Shown one piece after another: positions 16,939 through 26,390 of a DNA stretch of 64,000 bases. Position 1 is the stretch's first letter, and every line of letters begins with the position of its first letter. The position numbers were made by a program, and so were the translations under genes. Below the pieces are notes generated by a model. That model searched no databases. It had not been told where the DNA came from and saw only the letters and a program-made list of their open reading frames with translations. The DNA is from Ignavibacteria bacterium (GTDB taxonomy: Bacteria; Bacteroidota; Ignavibacteria; Kapaibacteriales; Kapaibacteriaceae), in the NCBI GenBank assembly GCA_016707005.1, contig JADJIQ010000001.1, forward strand, positions 60,001-124,000, in the 5' to 3' direction.

Positions 16939-19440
16939 ATGAGCATTCGCAAGGCCGTTATCATGGCCGGGGGATTCGGGACTCGTTTGCGTCCGCTTAC
17001 CATGTCCATCCCCAAGCCCATGGTCCCCGTGGCAAACCGCCCCATGATGGAACACATCGTGGAGCTCCTCAAGCGTCACGGCATCAGAGATGTGGTTTCC
17101 TTGCTGTACTTCCAGCCGGAACACATCACGGAATTCTTCGGCGAAGGAACAGCGCACGATATCTCCATGCGATACATGCTTGCCGAGGCAGACTTCGGTA
17201 CAGCCGGCAGTGTGAAGAATGCGGAGTCGTTTCTTGATGAGCGATTCATCATCATCTCCGGCGACGTGCTCACCGACATTGATATCGAAAAGGCCGTTGC
17301 CTTCCATGAAGAACGCGGAGCAATGGCCACCATCGTTCTTACACGTGTCCCTCAGCCCCTTCAATACGGCATCGTGATGACGGACGACAATGGTCGCATC
17401 ACTCGGTTCCTCGAGAAGCCATCATGGGGCGAAGTCTTCAGCGATACGATCAACACGGGTATCTATATCCTCGAACCGGATGTTATGGATCTCATTCCGC
17501 CGAAAACGGAATTCGATTTCAGCAAGGACCTCTATCCGCTTATGCTACAAAAGGGGCTGCCCCTTTTCGGCTACGTTGCTGATGGATATTGGAAGGACAT
17601 TGGCAATCTCCACGAATACCAATTGGCACACGATGATGTGCTTGCCGGACGTGTTCGTGTTGAGCTCAAGGGTGAGAAATGCGACTCGAGTTACTGTGGC
17701 GCCGGACTCCAGTTATCGCCGACGGCAGAGCTGGAAGGTCTTGTGATCATCGGTGATGAGGTGGTGATCGGAGATCATGTTCGGCTTACGAACTGTGTGA
17801 TCGGAGACGGTTGTACGATCGGTGCAGGAGCATCCATTGATGGTGCAGTGCTCTGGAATGATGTGAACGTTGGTGAGTTCGTAGAGATCACGCACGCCGT
17901 GGTCTGTAATGACACAACAATAGGATCCCAGGCATCGATCGGCGAGAATGCCATCGTTGCGGAAGACTGTGTAATCGGTAATGATGCACGTTTAGTCTCG
18001 GGTGTGAAACTCTGGCCACGTAAGGTTGTAGAGTCTCACGCCGTTGTGACGCATAGCCTTGTCCAAGAAGAACGCTGGTCCCGTGAATTGTTCACCGATG
18101 CACGTATCAGCGGTATCTCCAACATTGAAGTGAATCCGGAGTTTTCAGCAAAACTCGGTGCTGCTCTTGGCACGTCGTTAGGTGCGGGTACAACGATCAT
18201 TGCCTCACGAGATGATGATGCCGTGTCGCGTATGATCAAGCGCAGTATCACAGCCGGACTTATGAGCGCTGGTATCAATGTGTCCGATCTTCAGACAACG
18301 TCAATACCGCAAACCCGACAAGAACTTCACAGCGGAAAGTATGTGGCCGGGTTCCACGTTCGACGCTCCCCAAAGAAACACGGATTCACAGACATCATTC
18401 TCTTCGGTAAGGATGGTCGAGATATCCCGTTGGCCCAGACAAAATCCGTAGAGCGTTTCTTCTTTGGCGAAGACATCAAGCGTGTTGAGTTCGAGAACGT
18501 TGGGCGTTTGGCATTTCCGGAACGTTCAACGGCGATGTACATCGAGCGGTTCCTCACGGCATTGAACACGGAACGTATTCGGAACAGGCAGTTCAATCTC
18601 TTGGTAGACTATTCATTCGGTCTTGCGGCTACGGTGTTCCCACAGATTCTCGGCGAACTCAAATGCCGCACGCTTGGGATGAACAGCTATGTGGATGCAT
18701 CTCACTTTGCAGACCCGTTGGCAGAAGTTCTCGATGAGTCGTCCATCATTATGCGATCACTTGGTTACGAGATCGGATTCAAGATCGATCCCGGTGTTGA
18801 GAAGATCGCCCTCGTTGATGAGCGAGGGATATGGTATACATCCTTGCGCCTTCTGTCGATCGTAACCAAGCTCTTCCTCGATACGAACCGTCAGCACGAA
18901 CCATATCTGATCGCTATTCCTGTTCAAGCCACCGAAGAGATCGAAAAGATCGCGGCCGGATACAACGTTGAGGTTGTGCGTATCCGCAATTCGCATGGCG
19001 CGATGATGGAGGCAACCAAGGACGACCGAGTTCGGTTCGTTGGTGGTACGCGCGGCGGTTTCATCTTTCCCGAATTCCTTCAGGCCTCTGATGGAATGTA
19101 TACAGCATGTAGGATCCTCGACATGCTTGCTCAAACAGATCACCAACTCTCGGAACTCGACCGAACTCTGCCGAAACGTCATCAATCCACCGTGTCGGTT
19201 CCGTGTCCGTATGAGGCACGCGGAACAGTGATGCGCAAGGCAATGGAGCATTCAGAAGGAATGCAACGTTTGCTCGTGGACGGTGTACGTGTAAGCAAGG
19301 ATGGTGTAACAGTACTTCTTGCTCCTGACAAAGAAGAAGCATTGTTCACGATCACTGCAGAAGCGGACTCAGCGGATCAGGCGCGTTCAACCAGAGACAC
19401 CTATGCAGAACTTGTCACGCAATGGCGTGACGGACAATGA
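16939..19440 (+). CDS. Mannose-1-phosphate guanylyltransferase / phosphomutase-like fusion
   Basis: An 833-residue protein in three parts. Residues 1-235 are a nucleotidyltransferase (AVIMAGGFGTRLRPLT, PKPMVPVANRPM, YWKDIGNLHEY). Residues about 260-380 are left-handed beta-helix hexapeptide repeats (VVIGDHVRL, CTIGAGASI). Residues about 385-830 resemble phosphohexomutases. The last part lacks the phosphoserine loop (TASHNP-like): at that place stands GFHVRRSPKKHG. It may therefore be a non-catalytic regulatory domain, as in similar actinobacterial and cyanobacterial fusions. It probably makes GDP-mannose or another NDP-sugar for surface glycans; the nucleotide and sugar are inferred. Confidence 0.8.
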   Translation: MSIRKAVIMAGGFGTRLRPLTMSIPKPMVPVANRPMMEHIVELLKRHGIRDVVSLLYFQPEHITEFFGEGTAHDISMRYMLAEADFGTAGSVKNAESFLDERFIIISGDVLTDIDIEKAVAFHEERGAMATIVLTRVPQPLQYGIVMTDDNGRITRFLEKPSWGEVFSDTINTGIYILEPDVMDLIPPKTEFDFSKDLYPLMLQKGLPLFGYVADGYWKDIGNLHEYQLAHDDVLAGRVRVELKGEKCDSSYCGAGLQLSPTAELEGLVIIGDEVVIGDHVRLTNCVIGDGCTIGAGASIDGAVLWNDVNVGEFVEITHAVVCNDTTIGSQASIGENAIVAEDCVIGNDARLVSGVKLWPRKVVESHAVVTHSLVQEERWSRELFTDARISGISNIEVNPEFSAKLGAALGTSLGAGTTIIASRDDDAVSRMIKRSITAGLMSAGINVSDLQTTSIPQTRQELHSGKYVAGFHVRRSPKKHGFTDIILFGKDGRDIPLAQTKSVERFFFGEDIKRVEFENVGRLAFPERSTAMYIERFLTALNTERIRNRQFNLLVDYSFGLAATVFPQILGELKCRTLGMNSYVDASHFADPLAEVLDESSIIMRSLGYEIGFKIDPGVEKIALVDERGIWYTSLRLLSIVTKLFLDTNRQHEPYLIAIPVQATEEIEKIAAGYNVEVVRIRNSHGAMMEATKDDRVRFVGGTRGGFIFPEFLQASDGMYTACRILDMLAQTDHQLSELDRTLPKRHQSTVSVPCPYEARGTVMRKAMEHSEGMQRLLVDGVRVSKDGVTVLLAPDKEEALFTITAEADSADQARSTRDTYAELVTQWRDGQ

Positions 19441-19449
19441 CTCGCACCT

Positions 19450-19920
19450 ATGGATATCAAGATCTCTGACATTCTCGACCCGGCTTGTGTTGCCCTCAAT
19501 CTTGAGGTGAAGGACAAGACCGATGCACTCAACAAAATGGTGGACCTCCTTGCCAAGAGTGGCAAGGTGCAGGACCGCGTTACCCTTGGATCCGTGATCC
19601 TCGAACGTGAGCGGCTCATGTCTACCGGCATTGGCAACGGCGTTGCCTTGCCCCATGGCAAGACGAACGTTGTGGATAGGTCGATGGCCGCTCTTGCAAC
19701 GTTGGCCTCGCCGATAGATTTCGACGCGCTCGACGATAAGCCTGTCTCGATCATTCTCCTTCTCGTAGGCACTGAAGGCAACGTTGGTGTTCACCTTCGG
19801 TTGCTCAGTCGCATCTCCCGCATGGTAGGGTCGGAGCAGTTCCGCACGGCTCTTCTCAACGCTCGCTCAACAGAAGATGTGATGGCGTTGATGGGGCAGA
19901 ACGAGGAGGAACGCGCGTGA
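19450..19920 (+). CDS. PTS IIA domain protein (PtsN/EIIA-Ntr-like)
   Basis: A 156-residue EIIA domain of the fructose/nitrogen type. The phosphoryl-accepting His69 lies in the signature GIGNGVALPHGKT. No membrane IIC component is adjacent, so a regulatory role like PtsN is likelier than sugar uptake. The stop overlaps the hisS start (GTGA). Confidence 0.85.
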   Translation: MDIKISDILDPACVALNLEVKDKTDALNKMVDLLAKSGKVQDRVTLGSVILERERLMSTGIGNGVALPHGKTNVVDRSMAALATLASPIDFDALDDKPVSIILLLVGTEGNVGVHLRLLSRISRMVGSEQFRTALLNARSTEDVMALMGQNEEERA

Positions 19921-21167
19921 GTCTCCAAGCCGTACGCGGTACACGAGATATCTTCGGTCCGGAAATGACCGCTTGGCACCGCGCCGAGCAGATCTTCCGT
20001 GATGTAGCCAACGCCTTCGCCTACAGTGAGTTCCGTACGCCGATGTTTGAGAGCACCGAGCTCTTCAAACGTGGTATTGGAGAGGACACAGACGTGGTTG
20101 GGAAGGAGATGTATACCTTCGAAGATCGCGGTGGAGATTCACTCACGTTGCGTCCGGAAATGACCGCACCGATCGTGCGAGCCATGATCGAGCACAGCTA
20201 TTTGCGTCATCATCCTACCACCCGCTTATGGTATGCCGGACCGCAGTTTCGGTATGACAGGCCTCAGAAGGGTCGGTACCGTCAGTTCCATCAGTTCGGC
20301 GCGGAATGTATCGGCTCCCCCAATCCCGAAAGTGACGTGGAGATCATTCTCCTTGCCAACGAGGTTCTGCAGCGTGTTGGGATCACGCAATACACGCTCG
20401 AGCTCAACTCGCTCGGTACAGCTGACGTGCGTTTGGCCTACCGAACAGCACTCGTTGAGTATCTCACAGCGCATGCAGATGCACTCTCCGGTGATTCACA
20501 GCGTAGGATCACCACGAACCCATTACGGGTGTTGGATTCGAAAGAAGATCGAGATAAGACGATCGTAGCTGGTGCGCCCCTTCTCAGCTCATTCTTAGAT
20601 GAAGCAAGTGCTTCACACCTTGCCGCTGTACGAGCACTCTTGGATGTGGCAGGTGTAAAGTATGTCATGAATCCGTTGCTCGTGCGCGGTCTTGACTACT
20701 ACAATCACACAGTGTTCGAGTTCACGACCAACGAGCTTGGGACACAGAACGCCATCGGTGGCGGAGGGCGCTATGATCCGCTGTTCACCATGCTTGGCGG
20801 CGGAGAGGTGCCGGCCGTAGGATTCTCCATCGGCATTGAGCGACTCTTGTTGCTTCTTGAAGCGGAGCAGGGCGGCTGGGGTGAAGAGGCCGTTAACGGC
20901 GTCTACGTTTGTGCCGTTGGCGATGCAGCGCTTTTGCCGGTGCACACCATAGCCTTGCGACTTCGCAAGCGAGGCCTGCATGTTGTTACGGACCTTCTGC
21001 GCAGATCTGTGAAGGCACAGATGAAGGATGCTAATCGAGAGCGTGTGCGTTGGGTAGTGATGATCGGAGACGATGAACTGGCGCAGGGCACAGCCGTTGT
21101 GAAGAACATGGAAACGGGTGAACAGCAGGTTGTACACCAACATGAACTCGAATCCGTTCTTCTTTGA
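19917..21167 (+). CDS. hisS: Histidyl-tRNA synthetase
   Basis: A 416-residue class II synthetase. Motif 1 region (EFRTPMFESTELFKRGIGE), motif 2 (YAGPQFRYDRPQKGRYRQFHQ), the His-specific LVRGLDYYNHTVFEF, motif 3 (AVGFSIGIERLLLLL) and a C-terminal anticodon-binding domain (residues about 325-416) are all present. GTG start overlapping the upstream stop. Confidence 0.96.
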   Translation: MSLQAVRGTRDIFGPEMTAWHRAEQIFRDVANAFAYSEFRTPMFESTELFKRGIGEDTDVVGKEMYTFEDRGGDSLTLRPEMTAPIVRAMIEHSYLRHHPTTRLWYAGPQFRYDRPQKGRYRQFHQFGAECIGSPNPESDVEIILLANEVLQRVGITQYTLELNSLGTADVRLAYRTALVEYLTAHADALSGDSQRRITTNPLRVLDSKEDRDKTIVAGAPLLSSFLDEASASHLAAVRALLDVAGVKYVMNPLLVRGLDYYNHTVFEFTTNELGTQNAIGGGGRYDPLFTMLGGGEVPAVGFSIGIERLLLLLEAEQGGWGEEAVNGVYVCAVGDAALLPVHTIALRLRKRGLHVVTDLLRRSVKAQMKDANRERVRWVVMIGDDELAQGTAVVKNMETGEQQVVHQHELESVLL

Positions 21168-21169
21168 CC

Positions 21170-21580
21170 ATGAACGACGCACGCATTGAACCCGTTATCG
21201 ATCACGAATTCGTGGTCGCACTCGCCCGCGAAACAGAGCCCGATACAGATCGTACTCTCCTCGCTATTCGCGTGCGGACAGTTCGAGAGTTCACGTCGTT
21301 TGGATACGAGATAGGGTTGACGAATCGTTCAGCCCCCTCAAAAAAAGAGTATGGTGTGGAGATCGGCGGACTGTCACTTCCACGTGTTACCATGCCTGTT
21401 ACCGGCGGTGCACGGTCAAGCGTCCTTGTTGCGATGCCTGCGGACGGCACCTACGAACTGGTGATTCACAAGCGCAGCAAGCAGGGGCTGGCCCGATTCA
21501 CGGTCAAGGGCGGAATCCCGATCGGTATCGACGATGTAGGGGGCGATCCATTCGTTCGATTTGAGATCGACGCTACATGA
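21170..21580 (+). CDS. Conserved hypothetical protein
   Basis: A 136-residue protein without a signal peptide or membrane segment, probably cytoplasmic. It is predicted mostly beta (VVALARETEPDTDRTLLAIRV, YGVEIGGLSLPRV, SVLVAMPADGTYELVIHKR). Not recognised. ATG 21170 lies three bases after the hisS stop, and its own stop overlaps the histidine-kinase start, so it sits inside an operon between hisS and the kinase. Confidence 0.6.
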   Translation: MNDARIEPVIDHEFVVALARETEPDTDRTLLAIRVRTVREFTSFGYEIGLTNRSAPSKKEYGVEIGGLSLPRVTMPVTGGARSSVLVAMPADGTYELVIHKRSKQGLARFTVKGGIPIGIDDVGGDPFVRFEIDAT

Positions 21581-22821
21581 ATCTCGGCCAGAAGGTTGGG
21601 CGAGCCGATAGAGTTCGCATCTGGCGAGCCAGCGTCACGAAATGGCAGCTGAAGGTCTTCCTTACCGTCCTTGGTCTGGGCATCATGGGTGCGGTGTTGT
21701 ATTACACCAAGACGCTCGTTGATGAACTCGTTGCAAATGAGAAGCGCACCGTTGAGCTGTATGCGAGCCTGCTTGCACGATCGTATCAATCAACGAATGA
21801 CGAAGACCTGCTGTTCTATGTGGACATGACGTATTCGTCCATCCACTTCCCGGTGATCTTTGCTGACAGAAATGATGACCCGGTGTATCCCTATCAGCAG
21901 TTCATGATGAATGTTGACATGGATACAACGTTATCCGTTCAGCAGCAGAAGGAATGGCTCAGAGCCTACATCCAAGAAATGAAGCGCGAGTATCCGCCGT
22001 TTGAAATGGTGGATCCAACAGGCAAGGTGGTGCAACGGATGTTCTACACCAACTCGGCCATCGTACGCAGACTTCGCTACATGCCCTTTGTGGAGATCCT
22101 GATCGTAGCCGCCTTCATCTTGGTTGGATACGTTGCCTTCTCCACCATCCGACGCAACGAAGAGTCGAACATCTGGGTAGGCATGGCCAAGGAAGCCGCC
22201 CACCAGCTGGGAACGCCCCTTTCCAGCATGCTTGCGTGGCTAGAGATCCTACGGATGGAGAGACATGACCCGCATCGGGTGGAGGAGACATCGCGCGAGA
22301 TGGAGCGAGATGTAGAGAGACTCAACGTGATCGCGAACCGGTTTGCGAAGATCGGTTCGCAGCCGAAGCTGGAGACCGTTGCACTCGGACCCGTGATCGA
22401 ACATGTGTGCACATATTTTGAGACACGGCTCCCAAATCTTGGTCGGAAGGTGAGCATCTCTAGGAATCTCGATGCAGCGCTCACGGCAAGCATCAGCATT
22501 GAACTTTTTGAGTGGGTGATCGAGAACCTCATCAAGAATGCCGTTGAGGCTATTGAGAGGCATGACGGACTCATTGAGATCACTCTTCGGAAGAAGATCA
22601 AAGGTCAGGGCGTACTTGTGGTGGTTCGTGACAACGGGAAAGGCATGACCCGTCAGATCGCCTCCCGTATCTTTCAGCCAGGGTACACCACTAAAAAACG
22701 CGGATGGGGTCTAGGTCTGTCCCTTTCGCGCCGGATCATCGAAGACTATCATGGTGGGCGTCTGTTTGTTCGAGAGACGCAGCCTGGACACGGAACCACC
22801 TTCTGGATCGAGCTGCCGTAG
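21577..22821 (+). CDS. Sensor histidine kinase
   Basis: A 414-residue membrane kinase. Two transmembrane helices (about residues 27-45 and 170-190) enclose a periplasmic sensor of about 125 residues. The H-box is AKEAAHQLGTPLSSM with His209; the N-box ENLIKNAVEAI, G1 DNGKGM, F-box FQPGYTTK and G2 GWGLGLSLS follow. No HAMP domain and no response regulator are adjacent, so the partner is encoded elsewhere. Its place before ftsW hints at an envelope signal, but that is only context. Confidence 0.9.
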   Translation: MNLGQKVGRADRVRIWRASVTKWQLKVFLTVLGLGIMGAVLYYTKTLVDELVANEKRTVELYASLLARSYQSTNDEDLLFYVDMTYSSIHFPVIFADRNDDPVYPYQQFMMNVDMDTTLSVQQQKEWLRAYIQEMKREYPPFEMVDPTGKVVQRMFYTNSAIVRRLRYMPFVEILIVAAFILVGYVAFSTIRRNEESNIWVGMAKEAAHQLGTPLSSMLAWLEILRMERHDPHRVEETSREMERDVERLNVIANRFAKIGSQPKLETVALGPVIEHVCTYFETRLPNLGRKVSISRNLDAALTASISIELFEWVIENLIKNAVEAIERHDGLIEITLRKKIKGQGVLVVVRDNGKGMTRQIASRIFQPGYTTKKRGWGLGLSLSRRIIEDYHGGRLFVRETQPGHGTTFWIELP

Positions 22822-22822
22822 C

Positions 22823-23956
22823 ATGAACACCCGTCCTGAACCATCGAATATCGACTGGCTCATTCTCTTGCCGATCGCCGGCTTGCTGATGTTCAGCATT
22901 GCCTTTGTGTATTCGGCCAGTGCGTCCTTTGCCGACGTCAAGTTCGGGTCGAGCGAAGAGCTCGTATGGAACCATGCCATCCGTGTGCTCGTCGGTCTTA
23001 CGCTCATGATCGTCTTTGCCAAGATCGACTACCGCGTGTGGCAGGGGACGTCGGCAACTGTCCTGCTGGTTGCCATAGGGTTCCTGCTCATGGTCCTTGT
23101 GATGGGAACCGAGATCAAGGGCGCTAGCCGATGGGTAAAGCTCGGCCCTGTGAACTTCCAACCCTCGGAGCTAGCCAAGTTCGCACTCGTCATTCACACA
23201 GCCGCTCTTTTGAGTACCAATCGCAGTACTCTGAGAACTTGGAAGAAGGGCATCCTTCCCATCATGGTCTGGGTTCTTCCCGTCTGTATCCTCATAGCCC
23301 TGCAACCCAACCTATCCACGGCAAGTGTGATCTTCCTCATTGTTATGGTGATGATGTTCTTGGCCGACGTGGATATCAAACATCTGCTCATTATTGTTGG
23401 TACGGGGCTCCTTGTTGCCAGTGCCTATGCTGTTACGGCAGAATACCGACTTAAGAGGCTCGTGGCCTTTTTTGGCGGAGGCACAGGGGATGAGCCCGTG
23501 CGGTACCAGCTCGACCAAGCCTTGATCGCCTTTGGGAACGGAGGGATCACTGGTGTTGGGCCGGGGCAGAGCCGACAGCGCGATTGGTTTCTGCCGGAAT
23601 CCTACGGCGACTTCATTTTCAGCATTGTTGGAGAGGAATACGGCTTTCTTGGCGTGAGCCTCTTGGTTTCCGCCTTTGTGCTCATCATGTGGCGCGGCTA
23701 CACTGTGGCAAAAAAGGCACCCGACGCATTCGGGCGGCTTCTCGCGGCCGGGATCACAACCACCTTGGCTATTTATGCCTTTGTGAACGCCGGCGTTACC
23801 TGTGGTGTGTTGCCTACGACCGGACTCCCCATGCCCTTCATTTCCTATGGCGGTTCCAGCGTGTTCTTCAGCGCTATCGCCGTAGGGATTCTACTGAACG
23901 TTTCGTCGCAGGCTGGGGTATATCGCAGACGAAATACACGCCCCCTGACCGAATGA
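22823..23956 (+). CDS. FtsW/RodA-family peptidoglycan glycosyltransferase
   Basis: A 377-residue SEDS protein with about ten membrane helices. Visible family motifs: VYSASASFA, GASRWVKLGPVNFQPSELAK, LQPNLSTA, FGNGGITGVGPGQSRQR, PESYGDFIFSIVGEEYGFLG and TTGLPMPFISYGGSS. Polymerises glycan strands from lipid II for division or elongation. The FQPSE and PLPMPFISYGGSS-type motifs fit FtsW slightly better than RodA, but I leave the choice open. ATG 22823 follows the kinase stop by one base. A terminator overlaps its end. Confidence 0.88.
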   Translation: MNTRPEPSNIDWLILLPIAGLLMFSIAFVYSASASFADVKFGSSEELVWNHAIRVLVGLTLMIVFAKIDYRVWQGTSATVLLVAIGFLLMVLVMGTEIKGASRWVKLGPVNFQPSELAKFALVIHTAALLSTNRSTLRTWKKGILPIMVWVLPVCILIALQPNLSTASVIFLIVMVMMFLADVDIKHLLIIVGTGLLVASAYAVTAEYRLKRLVAFFGGGTGDEPVRYQLDQALIAFGNGGITGVGPGQSRQRDWFLPESYGDFIFSIVGEEYGFLGVSLLVSAFVLIMWRGYTVAKKAPDAFGRLLAAGITTTLAIYAFVNAGVTCGVLPTTGLPMPFISYGGSSVFFSAIAVGILLNVSSQAGVYRRRNTRPLTE

Positions 23957-23980
23957 CCCTAATCCGTCGAGGGTTTTTTT
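23956..23980 (+). terminator. Intrinsic terminator after ftsW-like gene
   Basis: ACCCT (23956-23960), nine-base loop, AGGGT (23970-23974), then a run of T to 23980. Short stem but a clear T tract, and it separates the ftsW-like gene from the MerR gene. Confidence 0.6.
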
Positions 23981-23996
23981 GTATTATCGGACTCCA

Positions 23997-24389
23997 ATGC
24001 AACACGCCATTAAGAAGCTTTATCATTCCATCACCGAGGCCGCCAAGATCATCGGTGAGGAGCAGCACGTTCTCCGTTACTGGGAGCGTGAGTTTTCTCA
24101 GTTGAGACCGCAGAAGAACCGGGCAGGGAATCGTGTGTACACACGTCGGGATCTTGCCGTTCTGCGCGTTATCAAACGACTGTTGCGAGACGAGCGGTAT
24201 ACTGTGGCTGGTGCAAAAGAATATCTCAAGCAGCAAGGGTTGCCTGAGGAAGTGGAGAACATCATCGAGGAAGCCGTACCGGTTGAGGCCGTTTCGGTAG
24301 AACGTCCTGCAAAGGCGTTGGGACAAGACGTGGTTCTCGAATTGCGCGCCATCGCAAGCGATCTGCGCATGAGAGTTGCCACATCATGA
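23997..24389 (+). CDS. MerR-family transcriptional regulator
   Basis: A 130-residue protein whose first 70 residues are a MerR winged-helix domain (SITEAAKIIGEEQHVLRYWEREFSQLRP, NRVYTRRDLAVLRVIKRLL, YTVAGAKEYL). The C-terminal helix is short and has no Cys cluster, so it does not look like a metal sensor. The subgroup resembles the MerR proteins often found near cell-division or tRNA genes in Bacteroidota. Target unknown. Confidence 0.8.
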   Translation: MQHAIKKLYHSITEAAKIIGEEQHVLRYWEREFSQLRPQKNRAGNRVYTRRDLAVLRVIKRLLRDERYTVAGAKEYLKQQGLPEEVENIIEEAVPVEAVSVERPAKALGQDVVLELRAIASDLRMRVATS

Positions 24390-24428
24390 TCACGGGGCGA
24401 ATCATTCATCTAATGGGTTGAGGATACG

Positions 24429-25436
24429 ATGCGAATGCTACGATCGGGAGTTCTCGTGCTCGCTGCAACAGCCGTTTGTACGGTTGGCGCTTGGGCACAA
24501 CAACGCTCCTACACCGCCACAACAGTCGGAAAGCATGCCGACGAAGTGCTCGGTGTTTTTGTGAATGATGCGAACACCATGGTCGCCACGTGCAGCCTTG
24601 ACGAAACCGTCAAGCTCTGGTCCCTCCCCGATGGGAAGGAACTGCGCACACTCACGGGGCACACCGCACAAGTGAACAACATCTCCTTCTCCGGTGATGA
24701 CAAGTCGCTCGTGAGTGCCAGCAATGACCGCACCATTCGTGTGTGGGACGTTGAGTCCGGCAAGCAGACACAATTGCTACGTGGTCATACCGCTGAAGTG
24801 ATCGGCGTGTATTTCAATCCTATCGAAGGAAGCTCGCTTGTAGCCAGCACGTCGTTCGATAAGACCGTAAAGATCTGGGATGCCAAGATCGGCGTCGAGG
24901 CCAAGACCCTCCGCGGTCACACGATGCAGACCAACAACGTTGCATATTCCTACGACGGGCGATTCATCGCTTCGTGCTCGGATGACCGCACGGTGAAGAT
25001 CTGGTCCACGGACCTTTCGAAGAAGGATCCGATCATGACACTTACTGCGCATCAAGCACCTGTGCTTGTTGCTTTGTATTCTTTTGACTCAAAGTATCTC
25101 GCTACTGCCGATCAAAATGGTGTAGTGAAGATCTGGGCAATGCCTTCGGGAGACCTTGTTCGTTCGATCAATGCCCACCTTGACCTCGTTCAAGACGTGG
25201 CATTTGCCGAAGACAACAAGACGCTCGTTACGGGCAGCCTTGATAAGACTGTGAAAATGTGGGACATCACCACCGGCCAGAATCTCATGATGAGCAACGT
25301 GGGTGTAGAGGTTTGGTCACTTGATGTTACAAGCAATGCAGGACTCATTGTTCTGGGTTGTGCTGATGGAACGGTTCGCATGCTGAAAGAAGCAGGAACG
25401 GAAGCCGGACGTTCAAATCGCGGGGGAGGACGTTGA
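24429..25436 (+). CDS. Secreted WD40-repeat protein
   Basis: A 335-residue protein with a signal peptide cleaved near GAWAQ and seven WD40 repeats. Typical repeat ends are VKLWSLPDG, IRVWDVESG, VKIWDAKIG, VKIWSTDLS, VKIWAMPSG and VKMWDITTG. It folds into a periplasmic or surface propeller for protein contacts. The next gene, an OmpA-like protein, starts two bases after its stop, so the pair may form one envelope complex. The Gly-rich end (RSNRGGGR) is disordered, and its codons GGGGGAGGA form the ribosome binding site of the next gene. Confidence 0.85.
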   Translation: MRMLRSGVLVLAATAVCTVGAWAQQRSYTATTVGKHADEVLGVFVNDANTMVATCSLDETVKLWSLPDGKELRTLTGHTAQVNNISFSGDDKSLVSASNDRTIRVWDVESGKQTQLLRGHTAEVIGVYFNPIEGSSLVASTSFDKTVKIWDAKIGVEAKTLRGHTMQTNNVAYSYDGRFIASCSDDRTVKIWSTDLSKKDPIMTLTAHQAPVLVALYSFDSKYLATADQNGVVKIWAMPSGDLVRSINAHLDLVQDVAFAEDNKTLVTGSLDKTVKMWDITTGQNLMMSNVGVEVWSLDVTSNAGLIVLGCADGTVRMLKEAGTEAGRSNRGGGR

Positions 25437-25438
25437 AC

Positions 25439-26170
25439 ATGACACCTATGACATCTATGCGCTTCATTACGACGGTTGCAACCATCGCTCTTTTGTTTTG
25501 CAGCAACATTGCTGTAACGGCACAAAGTGCACTTGGCACGGTTGTTACGCTGACCGGTTATTTCCTGAATGCCCACACGCTTACGCCTGTTGAGGCTAAC
25601 TACATCGTCATTGATGCCCAAGGCAAGAAGCTTGGTCAGACATCGAAGAGCAACCCAACGGACGGATACCTTCAAACCGGTCTCAAGCCCGGAGAGAGTT
25701 ATGTGATCCGTATTGAGGATCCGCGCTACTTCCGTCAAGAATTCCGCGTGGACATCCCGGCTACTGGAAAGTACCTCGAGATCTCCAAGGACTTTGTTGT
25801 TCGCACTTCGGAAGCAGGCCGCACGATCGCCATCGCGCCGTCTCCATTCGATCTGAAGAAGACAACACTCAAGACTGGTGCTGATGAAGATCTCGGCGAA
25901 ATGGCCAAGGTTCTCATCATGAATCCGGGCACAAACGTTGAGCTCGTCTGTTACCCTGATGTTGAGGGAACGGCAGATGCAACGCAAAAACTCAGCTCTG
26001 CACGTGCCGAAGCCATCAAGAAGTTCTTCGTTTCCAAGGGTGTTTCAGCCGGACGCATCAGTGTGCGTGCCGTGAGCACAACCGATCCGATCGACCCGCC
26101 ACCGATCCGTAAAGCAGCCAAGGGTAAGCGGTATATCGGTCCGGTCTACATGGTGATCACCAAGGTCTGA
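25439..26170 (+). CDS. OmpA-domain envelope protein
   Basis: A 243-residue protein: signal peptide, a beta-rich N-terminal domain (GTVVTLTGYFLNAHTLTPVEA, carboxypeptidase-regulatory-like), then an OmpA C-terminal domain (about residues 145-240; NPGTNVELVCYPDVEGTADA, LSSARAEAIKKFFVSKGVS, ISVRAVSTTDP) that normally binds peptidoglycan. I chose ATG 25439 because GGGGGAGGA stands 8 bases upstream. Likely anchors an outer-membrane complex, perhaps with the WD40 protein. Confidence 0.82.
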   Translation: MTPMTSMRFITTVATIALLFCSNIAVTAQSALGTVVTLTGYFLNAHTLTPVEANYIVIDAQGKKLGQTSKSNPTDGYLQTGLKPGESYVIRIEDPRYFRQEFRVDIPATGKYLEISKDFVVRTSEAGRTIAIAPSPFDLKKTTLKTGADEDLGEMAKVLIMNPGTNVELVCYPDVEGTADATQKLSSARAEAIKKFFVSKGVSAGRISVRAVSTTDPIDPPPIRKAAKGKRYIGPVYMVITKV

Positions 26171-26239
26171 TCTACTGACCAGAGTTGCGCGAAAACACGT
26201 TTTTTCGCGGAATTCACGCAAAAACATCGCATTTCGATC

Positions 26240-26270
26240 AAAAAAGGGGGCTACAAGGCCCCCTTTTCCT
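26240..26270 (+). terminator. Strong intrinsic terminator
   Basis: AAAGGGGGC, loop TACAAG, GCCCCCTTT: a GC-rich stem followed by T residues, after the OmpA-like gene and before tRNA-Cys. Confidence 0.85.
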
Positions 26271-26277
26271 ATATTTG
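26270..26277 (+). promoter_or_regulatory. -7 promoter element of tRNA-Cys
   Basis: TATATTTG, nine bases before the tRNA, matches TAnnTTTG. It directly abuts the preceding terminator; no good -33 element is visible, since the terminator stem lies there. Confidence 0.45.
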
Positions 26278-26286
26278 TGACTCTCC

Positions 26287-26357
26287 GGTCCCGTGGTAGA
26301 GTGGCTATACAGAGCTCTGCAAAAGCTCGTACATCGGTTCGAATCCGGTCGGGACCT
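26287..26357 (+). tRNA. tRNA-Cys (anticodon GCA)
   Basis: 71-nt cloverleaf: acceptor GGTCCCG/CGGGACC, anticodon stem GAGCT/AGCTC with loop CTGCAAA (anticodon GCA), T arm ATCGG-TTCGAAT-CCGGT, discriminator T as is usual for Cys. CCA is not encoded. The D stem is short. Confidence 0.93.
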
Positions 26358-26390
26358 CTCCAGTACATTCCTTCATCGATCCCCCTCAGC

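Noticed and set aside
21577..23956. Two-component operon
   Set aside because: The kinase has no response regulator beside it; the next gene is an FtsW/RodA-type protein.
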